Assembly (NCBI GenBank): GCA_036505615.1 | Contig: DASXTB010000041.1 | Span: forward strand, 1 to 11,916 | DNA: 11,916 bases | Direction of reading: 5' to 3' | From: DASXTB01 sp036505615 | Lineage (GTDB): Bacteria > Acidobacteriota > UBA6911 > JACQSX01 | Part shown: in pieces, positions 6,463 to 11,916 of the stretch | Layout of the letters: each line of letters begins with the position of its first letter | Position numbering within the stretch: the stretch's first letter is position 1 | Made by a program: the position numbers and the translations under genes | The notes under the pieces: generated by a model | The model's database searches: none | What the model was told of the DNA's origin: nothing | The model's input: the letters and a program-made list of their open reading frames with translations, nothing else

Positions 6463-7836
6463 ATGATTGTAATGAAATTTGGCGGCACATCGGTGGAAGA
6501 CGCCGCAGCGCTTCAACGGGCGGCACAGATCATCGCCGATAGCCTCGAACGCCGCCCCGTGGTAGTCCTCTCGGCGATGGCCGGAGCTACGGACCGTCTA
6601 CTGAGGTGCGCGCAGCTGGCAGCCAATGGAAATCTCCACCAGGCCCGCGAACTTCTGTATCAGCTTCGGCAGCATCACGAACGGGAAGCGTGTAAATGCA
6701 TCGACTGTTTCTCCGACTCACCGGTCGCGGCGACGCTGGCGAAGTATTTTACTGATCTTGAGAATTTACTGGAGGCCCTCAGCGTCCTGGGAGAAAACTC
6801 CCCCCGCAGCCAGGACGCTGTTTCTTCCTACGGCGAGCGGCTTTCCACGCTCCTGTTTTCGCGCCTTTTGGAGCAGCAAGGCGTCCGTGCAACTCTTACC
6901 GACTCCCGCCAGTTGATTCGAACAGACAGTGAATTCACTCGTGCTGCTCCCGATTTTGCAGCTACAGAAAAGAATCTGCACGATTTTCTGCCCCAGCTTT
7001 ATCAGCAGGGGCAGGTTCCTATCCTGCAGGGTTTCATCGGATCGGACGAGAATGGAGTGACTACCACGCTGGGGCGGGGCGGGTCGGACTACTCCGCAGC
7101 CATTATCGGTTCTCTTCTCGACGCTGAAGAGATCCAGATCTGGACGGACGTTCCCGGAATTCTCACGGCGGATCCAAAATTAGTTCCCAATGCCAGGAAA
7201 ATACGGACTATCTCTTTTGCTGAGGCTTCCGAGCTCGCTTACTTCGGTGCACGCGTGTTGCATCCCAGTACCATACAGCCTGCCGTGGAAAAGAATATTC
7301 CGGTGCGCGTTCTCGACTCCCGAAATCCGCAGGGGAGGGGCACGCAAATCCTTGCCACCGCGCCACAGGGAAGAAACCCCATCAAGTCAATCGCCCACAA
7401 AAGGGGAATCGTTGTAGTGAACGTCTCCTCTACGCGGATGCTGATGGCTTACGGATTTCTGAAGACACTGTTTGAGATCTTCGACCGGCACCAAAGATCG
7501 GTGGATATGGTGACCACTTCGGAAGTCAGCGTTTCATTGACGCTGGACAACGCCGAGAAACTGGACGTGATCGCCAGAGATCTCTCGCGCATCGGGGCAG
7601 TGCAGGTGCAGAGGAACAAGGCGATTATCTGCCTGGTGGGCGACAATATAAAATTCACGCCCGGAGTCGCGGGCCAGGTCTTTTCGGCCGCCAATTCCGT
7701 CAACATTCACATGATCAGCCAGGGAGCGTCTGAAATCAACCTCAGCTTCGTTGTCGACGAAGAGAAGGTGATCGAGGCGGTGCGCAGGCTTCATGAACAT
7801 TTCTTTTCTGATCCTGACCCGGAGATTTTTGAATGA
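6463..7836 (+). CDS. lysC: Aspartate kinase with two ACT domains
   Basis: The enzyme phosphorylates aspartate to aspartyl-4-phosphate, the first step of the pathway. The 457-residue product begins MIVMKFGGTSV, so either ATG (6463 or 6472) is possible. KFGGTS at 5-10 is the kinase signature, SSYGERLST (121-129) is near the aspartate site, and GRGGSDYSA (204-212) with IWTDVPGILTADP (226-238) completes the nucleotide-binding part. Two ACT domains follow (about 317-385 and 388-450), with FDRHQRSVDMVTTSEVSVS and FSAANSVNIHMISQGASEINLSF. These normally bind lysine and/or threonine for feedback inhibition; which one cannot be told here. There is no fused homoserine dehydrogenase. The length fits E. 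coli LysC-type monofunctional kinases. The end overlaps dapB by 4 bp. Confidence 0.95.
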   Translation: MIVMKFGGTSVEDAAALQRAAQIIADSLERRPVVVLSAMAGATDRLLRCAQLAANGNLHQARELLYQLRQHHEREACKCIDCFSDSPVAATLAKYFTDLENLLEALSVLGENSPRSQDAVSSYGERLSTLLFSRLLEQQGVRATLTDSRQLIRTDSEFTRAAPDFAATEKNLHDFLPQLYQQGQVPILQGFIGSDENGVTTTLGRGGSDYSAAIIGSLLDAEEIQIWTDVPGILTADPKLVPNARKIRTISFAEASELAYFGARVLHPSTIQPAVEKNIPVRVLDSRNPQGRGTQILATAPQGRNPIKSIAHKRGIVVVNVSSTRMLMAYGFLKTLFEIFDRHQRSVDMVTTSEVSVSLTLDNAEKLDVIARDLSRIGAVQVQRNKAIICLVGDNIKFTPGVAGQVFSAANSVNIHMISQGASEINLSFVVDEEKVIEAVRRLHEHFFSDPDPEIFE

Positions 7837-8507
7837 AGGTGGCTCTGGTTGGGCGAGGAAAAATGGGGAGGGCCGTTGGACAGCTGGCAGCCGAGCGCGG
7901 CTGGGAAGTGACCTGTCTGTGCGGTTCAGACCGGCCGCTGGACCAAAGCAACATAGAACGCGCGGATGTGGTCATCGAGTTCACGCATCCGGATGCAGCC
8001 GTGGGCAACATCGAGCAACTTCTCTCGTGGCGTAAGGATCTGGTGGTGGGAACGACCGGGTGGATCGATCAGCTGGAACATGTAAAGCAGCTGGTCGACG
8101 CAGCTGGCTGCGGCTTTCTTTACGGCCCCAATTTCTCGGTGGGGATGAATCTCTTGTACCGGCTGTGCGAAGAAGCAGGCGCATTGTTTGCGCGCTACGA
8201 GTTTGCTCCCTTCATTTTTGAAACGCATCACCAGGCCAAGAAGGATGCGCCTTCCGGAACAGCCCATGAGATGGAAGCTCGGGTGCGAGGCGCAGGGATA
8301 AAAAAGGAAATAGCTGTCAGCAGCCTGCGGGCGGGGAGTTTTCCCGGAACTCACATTTTAGGGTTTGATGGCCGCTTTGAAACGATTACGCTCAAGCATG
8401 AGGTGCGCGACCGTCGCGTTTTCGCCGAAGGGGCGCTGCTGGCGGCCGAATGGATCCGCGGCAAGAAGGGCGTCTATACTTTTTCAGACATCTTGGGCGG
8501 CAGATGA
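7833..8507 (+). CDS. dapB: 4-hydroxy-tetrahydrodipicolinate reductase
   Basis: DapB reduces the DapA product to tetrahydrodipicolinate with NAD(P)H. The start ATG sits in the ATGA overlap with the lysC stop codon, a classic translational coupling signal, and GGAG at 7821-7824 gives a usable ribosome binding site. Residues 4-13 (ALVGRGKMGR) are the nucleotide-binding loop. GTTG (73-76), GPNFSVGMN (98-106), the catalytic ETHHQAKKDAPSGTA (130-144, His132/133 and Lys137) and GFDGRFETITLKHEVRDR (177-194) are all typical. At 224 residues it is shorter than the usual 240-270, mainly because the region after the N-terminal strand is compact, but all active-site motifs are present. Confidence 0.95.
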   Translation: MKVALVGRGKMGRAVGQLAAERGWEVTCLCGSDRPLDQSNIERADVVIEFTHPDAAVGNIEQLLSWRKDLVVGTTGWIDQLEHVKQLVDAAGCGFLYGPNFSVGMNLLYRLCEEAGALFARYEFAPFIFETHHQAKKDAPSGTAHEMEARVRGAGIKKEIAVSSLRAGSFPGTHILGFDGRFETITLKHEVRDRRVFAEGALLAAEWIRGKKGVYTFSDILGGR

Positions 8508-8513
8508 AAAACC

Positions 8514-8545
8514 AGTCGCAAGTCGCAGGCCTGTGACTTGCGACC
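8514..8545. repeat. AGTCGCA heptamer palindrome between dapB and dapA
   Basis: Two AGTCGCA units (8514-8527) face the inverted pair TGTGACT and TGCGACC (8532-8545). Bases 8515-8544 form an almost perfect 30-bp palindrome with one G-T pair. It starts six bases after the dapB stop codon and ends ten bases before the dapA ATG. It would form a tight hairpin in the message just ahead of dapA. The same TGCGACT unit occurs inside the asd-lysC array. Confidence 0.85.
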
Positions 8546-8555
8546 AAGAATCCAT

Positions 8556-9443
8556 ATGAAACAAACATTCCGCGGCTTGGGTACCGCGTTGGCCACACCG
8601 TTCGGGAAGGGCGGAGCCCTCGACGAGAAAGCGCTGCGCCGCTTGCTGCAGTTCCAAATCCGAGGGAAGGTCGATTTTCTCGTGCCCCTTGGAACGACAG
8701 GCGAGGCCTCGACGCTTGACGAATCCGAATACTTTCGGGTAGTCGAAATCTGTCAGGAAGAAGCCGGCGGCAAAGTGCCTCTTCTAGTCGGAGCCGGAAG
8801 CAACAACACTGCCCATTCTGTTCATCTAACGCGCCGACTTCATCAAATGGGCGTGGACGGGACTCTGCAAGTGGTTCCTTATTACAACAAGCCGACTCAG
8901 GATGGACAGTACCGGCATTTCGCTGAAATCGCGGCGGCGGCGCCGCTGGCTATGATCATCTACAACATTCAAGGACGCACTTCCGTAAATATGAACACTT
9001 CGACACTGATGCGGCTGGGTGAGATTCCAAACGTCGTTGGTGTCAAGGAGGCTTCAGGGAATCTCAACCAGATTATGGAAGTACTGCGGCGGCGGCCGAA
9101 AACATTGGCGGTTCTGAGCGGCGATGATGCCTGGGGTTTTCCCGTAATTGCATGCGGCGGAGACGGAATCATTTCGGTAGCAAGCAACATCATTCCCGAT
9201 CAGATGAAAAAGATGATCGCTCTGGCGTTAACGGGAAGAATGGATGATGCCAGGAAGATTCACTATCGGCTGATGGAAATATTTCAGGGCTTGTTCCTGG
9301 AGACCAACCCCATTCCTGTAAAGACCGCGTTGGCAGCAATGGGAAAGATCCGCGACGAGTTCCGGCTGCCGCTTTCTCCGATGCAGGCGGACAACAAGAA
9401 AAAGCTCCTCGATATTTTGAGAAGAGCGAAGATAATCCGATAA
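8556..9443 (+). CDS. dapA: 4-hydroxy-tetrahydrodipicolinate synthase
   Basis: DapA condenses pyruvate with aspartate semialdehyde through a Schiff base. I prefer the ATG at 8556 (295 aa), since MKQTFRGLGTALATPF matches the family N-terminus; a TTG at 8538 lies inside the palindrome. The product is a TIM barrel of usual length. GTTGEAST holds the catalytic Thr47/Thr48, YYNKPTQDG follows, Tyr136 lies in IYNIQGRTSVN with Arg141, and the Schiff-base Lys164 is in VGVKEASGN. SGDDAWGFP and GGDGIISVASN complete the site. The usual Pro of YNIPGRT/YNVPGRT is Gln here, a mild change. No Shine-Dalgarno is seen; translation may depend on ribosomes arriving from dapB. Confidence 0.95.
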   Translation: MKQTFRGLGTALATPFGKGGALDEKALRRLLQFQIRGKVDFLVPLGTTGEASTLDESEYFRVVEICQEEAGGKVPLLVGAGSNNTAHSVHLTRRLHQMGVDGTLQVVPYYNKPTQDGQYRHFAEIAAAAPLAMIIYNIQGRTSVNMNTSTLMRLGEIPNVVGVKEASGNLNQIMEVLRRRPKTLAVLSGDDAWGFPVIACGGDGIISVASNIIPDQMKKMIALALTGRMDDARKIHYRLMEIFQGLFLETNPIPVKTALAAMGKIRDEFRLPLSPMQADNKKKLLDILRRAKIIR

Positions 9444-9478
9444 AGCTCCTGCTATTTTTTCAAGCCGTCGCAAAAATC

Positions 9479-9581
9479 AGAACCACGGGGAACACTGGTA
9501 ACACGGGGATCAGAATGGACTTAAAGCCGCCGAACCCTGTTGGGAAGAGAAATAATACTTCCCCGTGTACCCTGTGGTTCT
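9479..9581. repeat. GGGGAACAC-type foldback between dapA and dapD
   Basis: The left arm (9479-9510) carries AGAACCACGGGGAACAC and ACACGGGGAT; the right arm (about 9560-9581) carries CCCCGTGTACCCTGTGGTTCT. AGAACCAC (9479-9486) pairs perfectly with GTGGTTCT (9574-9581) and the GGGG/CCCC runs pair further in. The units are the same kind as in the element at 3796-3953, but without its GCTGTCTCGAAATT ends. It begins 35 bp after the dapA stop codon, behind a short TTTTTT run, and ends 12 bp before dapD. Confidence 0.7.
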
Positions 9582-9593
9582 AATTTCTAACAT

Positions 9594-10417
9594 ATGGACG
9601 ATCTAAAATCGCGCATTGAACGTGAATACGCAAACCCATCCGCCGAGGCGCGCCGGACATTCGACGAGTTCGTTGAGGCTCTCAATAACGGTTCTGTTCG
9701 CGCTGCCCAGAAGACGGGGGCGGAGTGGTCCGTCAATAGCTGGGTCAAGAAAGGAATTCTGCTCGGATTTAGAATCGGTAATATTCAGAGCTCTGGGTCG
9801 TGCGCGCCTTTGCAGTTTTTCGACAAGGACACCTATCCGACACGCCGGCTGCCCGCGCTGGAAAAGAATATACGCGTCGTTCCCGGCGGCAGCAGCATCC
9901 GCAACGGCGTTTTCTTGGGCCACAACATTACCATCATGCCACCCGCATACATTAACGTAGCGGCGTACGTTGACGATGACACGATGATCGATTCGCATGC
10001 GCTGGTCGGTTCCTGCGCTCAAATAGGAAAGCGAGTTCACATCAGCGCCGCCGCGCAGATTGGCGGCGTCATTGAGCCCATCGGGGCCATGCCGGTAATC
10101 ATTGAAGATGATGTTCTGGTCGGCGGAAACTGTGGTGTCTACGAGGGAACCATCGTGCGGCAGGGGCGGTCTTAGCCGCCGGAACAATCCTGACGGGGGG
10201 AACGCCGGTTTACGATCTGGTGCTGCACAAGGTTTATCGAAAGGAGGCTGAGCGCCCCCTCGAGATTCCAGAAAATGCGGTCGTTGTTCCAGGCTCCCGG
10301 GCCGTCAGCAAAGAGGACGCTTTCACCCGGGGGCTGGCCGTTTACACTCCGATCATCGTCAAGTATCGGGACCGGAAGACCGACGCAGCGACGCAGTTGG
10401 AAAAGGATGTCCGCTGA
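9594..10417 (+). CDS. dapD: Tetrahydrodipicolinate N-succinyltransferase, split by a one-base frameshift
   Basis: DapD transfers succinyl from succinyl-CoA to tetrahydrodipicolinate. As written, the first frame runs from the ATG at 9594 to a TAG at 10173-10175 (193 aa). The protein then continues in the next frame (VLAAGTILTGGTPVYDLV and so on) to the TGA at 10415. Joined, it is 274 residues, a usual DapD length. The N-terminal helical domain has ANNGS-like LNNGSVRAAQ and WVKKGILLGFR. Then a left-handed beta-helix follows: VVPGGSSIRNGVFLGHN, MPPAYINVAAYVDDDTMIDSHALVGSCAQIG, VIIEDDVLVGGNCGVYEGTIV. The break follows Gln190-Gly191, where one G seems missing. An assembly error, a real lesion, or slippage could explain it. 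All other residues look intact, which argues against an old pseudogene. Confidence 0.9.
10163..10175 (+). other. Frameshift site in dapD (GGGG run) and premature TAG
   Basis: The bases CAG GGG CGG TCT TAG end the first frame. DapD proteins normally continue as Gln-Gly-Ala-Val-Leu here, which would need GGGGG where only four G are present (10163-10166). Equally, a ribosome slipping back one base on GGG would read GGG GCG GTC and give exactly that sequence. Confidence 0.85.
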
Positions 10418-10419
10418 GC

Positions 10420-10524
10420 GGGTGTCGGGTGTCGGGTGTCAGGTATCGGGTGTCGGGTACTGGGTGTTGGGTACTGGGTGTTGGGTGTCAGGTGTTGGGT
10501 GTCGGGTGGCGGCTGTCAGGTAAG
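10420..10524. repeat. GGGTGTC heptamer array, G-rich left arm after dapD
   Basis: Fifteen 7-bp units run in unbroken register from two bases after the dapD stop codon. Most read GGGTGTC, GGGTGTT or GGGTACT, with AGGTATC and GGGTGGC variants; the last two are degenerate. G runs are spaced every seven bases on the plus strand, which also makes the array a possible G-quadruplex. It pairs with the C-rich array at 10573-10656. Bases 10525-10572 form the loop and show nothing else. Confidence 0.9.
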
Positions 10525-10572
10525 AACTGGGCATCGCCGAAACCTGGAACGCCAACCTAAAACTTGAAATCT

Positions 10573-10656
10573 GAAACCCGAAACCCAACACCCAGTACCC
10601 AACACCCGCCACCCGATACCTGACACCCGACACCCAACACCCGACACCCGGCACCT
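10573..10656. repeat. GACACCC heptamer array, C-rich right arm before the aminotransferase
   Basis: Twelve 7-bp units in unbroken register (GAAACCC twice, then AACACCC, AGTACCC, AACACCC, GCCACCC, GATACCT, GACACCC and similar) are the reverse complement of the left array. The order of variants partly mirrors the left arm: GATACCT here corresponds to AGGTATC there. The array ends 22 bp before the ATG at 10679. Confidence 0.9.
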
Positions 10657-10678
10657 GGGATACAACGGATCTCAAAAC

Positions 10679-11809
10679 ATGAATGAGATTTACCGTCCTG
10701 CCGACCGGATTGCTTCCATTCGACCTTCTGTGATTCGTCAGTTTTTTGATCGAGGTAAGGGATCTATCAACCTGGGTTTGGGAGAACCGGACTTCTTTAC
10801 CCCGCGGTCGATCCGCCAGCGTGCCCTTGAGGTTTTGCAGAAAGAAAAGCTTCCCTACACCGCCAATTTCGGCCTGCCGCAGTTGCGAGAGCAAATCGCA
10901 TCCTGGTATCCGGGCGCGACTGCCGAAAATGTATTGATCACTGCCGGTTCGCAAGAAGCGCTCTTTTCGGCAGTCCTGGCCTTTGTCAACCCGGAAGATG
11001 AGGTTCTGATTTCAGACCCGGCATTCCTCGCTTATCCGGCACTGGTTCAAATTGCCGCTGGCAGAATTTCCACTTACCCTATGCCGGCCCCTGGCTTTCA
11101 TCCTGACCTGCTTGCGGTCCGCACAAAGATGAAGCGCTCGCCCCGGATGATGCTGATCAACAGCCCTTCCAATCCGACCGGCCAAACGCTCAGTCAGGAT
11201 GAACTGCAGTCCCTTTCAGCTATCGCATCAGAAGGCCACTGCATTCTCGTTTCCGATGAAATCTATCGTGAAGTTTATTTCACCCGGCGGCCCGCTTCGC
11301 TGTGGGATGTGACACAGCAGCACTTAGTGATTTCCGGATTCTCAAAAACCTACAGCATGACCGGCTGGCGGTTGGGCTGGGTCGTGGGCCCTGGCGAAGC
11401 TCTTGGCAGAATCAATCTGATCCATGCTTACGCCGTCACTTGCGCCTCCACGCTGAGCCAGCGCGCTGCGCTGGCTGCATTCACGGCGGAAGGAGAGCGG
11501 GAGCGAGAAGATTTGCGTCTCCAGTTAAACAACCGCCGCGACCTGATGGCGCAGCTTCTACAAACGAAGGTGAAACTGCCGTTTGTCGCTCCCCAAGGGG
11601 GCTTCTACTTCATGCTCGATGTCTCCAGTTTTGGTAAATCGTTGGATGTGGCCGAACGTCTGCTGCAGGGAGGTGTGATTACCGTGCCCGGATCTGCTTT
11701 TGGAAAAAATGCGGAAGGTTTTCTGCGGCTCTCCTGCTCGGCTTCAGAGAAGGATATTGAAGAAGGAATGGATCGAATCAGCAAAGTGCTTTCGGGTAGG
11801 AAGAAGTAG
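10679..11809 (+). CDS. dapC: Class I/II PLP aminotransferase, probable succinyl-diaminopimelate aminotransferase
   Basis: A fold-type I aminotransferase of 376 residues. NLGLGEPDF (31-39) starts the family core. TAGSQEALF (88-96) holds the cofactor phosphate loop and NSPSNPTG (161-168) carries Asn165. SDEIY (192-196) has Asp193 for the pyridine nitrogen. SGFSKTYSMTGWRLGW (219-234) holds the Schiff-base Lys223 and Arg231. Arg350 in GFLRLSCS should bind the substrate carboxylate. Sequence alone suits aspartate aminotransferase and relatives. The cluster context, right after dapD and with no other aminotransferase, supports conversion of N-succinyl-2-amino-6-ketopimelate to N-succinyl-LL-diaminopimelate (inference). 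The family is certain, the substrate is not. Only a weak CGGA precedes the start. Confidence 0.85.
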   Translation: MNEIYRPADRIASIRPSVIRQFFDRGKGSINLGLGEPDFFTPRSIRQRALEVLQKEKLPYTANFGLPQLREQIASWYPGATAENVLITAGSQEALFSAVLAFVNPEDEVLISDPAFLAYPALVQIAAGRISTYPMPAPGFHPDLLAVRTKMKRSPRMMLINSPSNPTGQTLSQDELQSLSAIASEGHCILVSDEIYREVYFTRRPASLWDVTQQHLVISGFSKTYSMTGWRLGWVVGPGEALGRINLIHAYAVTCASTLSQRAALAAFTAEGEREREDLRLQLNNRRDLMAQLLQTKVKLPFVAPQGGFYFMLDVSSFGKSLDVAERLLQGGVITVPGSAFGKNAEGFLRLSCSASEKDIEEGMDRISKVLSGRKK

Positions 11810-11868
11810 AACCAGCCTTAATCCACCGCCCTGACCCTGCATTATTCGCAAATTCTGAAAAAGCAAGC

Positions 11869-11886
11869 CGCGGATTACGCGGATCA
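11869..11886. repeat. Two CGCGGATYA units at the right edge
   Basis: CGCGGATTA and CGCGGATCA stand in tandem 60 bp after the aminotransferase stop codon. This may be the start of another short-unit array like those in the other gaps, but with only two units and the window ending soon after, it could be chance. Confidence 0.4.
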
Positions 11887-11916
11887 ACACAAATTTCGAG
11901 AGCGGGTGAGGGCGCT

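Noticed and set aside
9441..9463. Rho-independent terminator after dapA (TTTTTT run)
   Set aside because: Only a 3-bp AGC/GCT stem precedes the T run, too weak to call.
9603..10187. Long minus-strand open frame of 194 codons opposite dapD
   Set aside because: It lies wholly opposite a clear DapD sequence, its translation shows no domain pattern, and it is explained by the GC-rich codon use of dapD.
10169..10417. Separate small gene after dapD
   Set aside because: The translation is the missing C-terminal part of DapD, not an independent protein.
10420..10656. CRISPR array
   Set aside because: Units are 7 bp with no spacers and degenerate positions, and the two blocks are inverted. No cas gene is present.

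Overview
This window most likely comes from an acidobacterium or a relative (inference). The clues are GC-rich protein style, an archaeal/fungal-type aspartate-semialdehyde dehydrogenase in a bacterial lysine cluster, and gaps packed with 7-9 bp tandem repeats. I see no rRNA, tRNA, integrase or transposase, so the taxonomy is a guess.

Layout. 1-656: 3' end of an alpha/beta-hydrolase gene with no serine at its nucleophile elbow. 657-1183: a gap holding a roughly 280 bp nested foldback of GC-rich palindromes. 1184-2482 (minus strand): a TPR / membrane / TerB-like / J-domain protein. 2533-2973: a 5'-truncated remnant of an S9 prolyl oligopeptidase gene. 3193-3756: a secreted four-EF-hand protein with the only strong Shine-Dalgarno sequence in the window. 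3757-4099: a gap with a roughly 150 bp palindromic element and a heptamer array.

4100-11809 is a seven-gene lysine/diaminopimelate cluster on the plus strand: dapE, asd, lysC, dapB, dapA, dapD and a class I/II aminotransferase (probable dapC). LysC and Asd turn aspartate into aspartate semialdehyde. DapA and DapB make tetrahydrodipicolinate. DapD succinylates it, the aminotransferase transaminates it, and DapE removes the succinyl group to give LL-diaminopimelate. DapF and LysA, the last two steps to lysine, are not in the window. lysC and dapB overlap by 4 bp. dapD has a one-base frameshift in a G run; restoring one base gives a normal 274-residue enzyme.

The most striking feature is between the genes. 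Nearly every gap in the lysine cluster is filled by a different in-register tandem array: CCGMAAT before dapE, GTTAGCAG between dapE and asd, GTTNCCA / TGGCAAC between asd and lysC, AGTCGCA between dapB and dapA, an ACACGGGGA-type unit between dapA and dapD, and GGGTGTC between dapD and the aminotransferase. Several arrays are inverted pairs that would fold into large hairpins. Five begin 0-6 bp after a stop codon and two end at or within 4 bp of the next start codon. The starts beside them lack clear ribosome binding sites.
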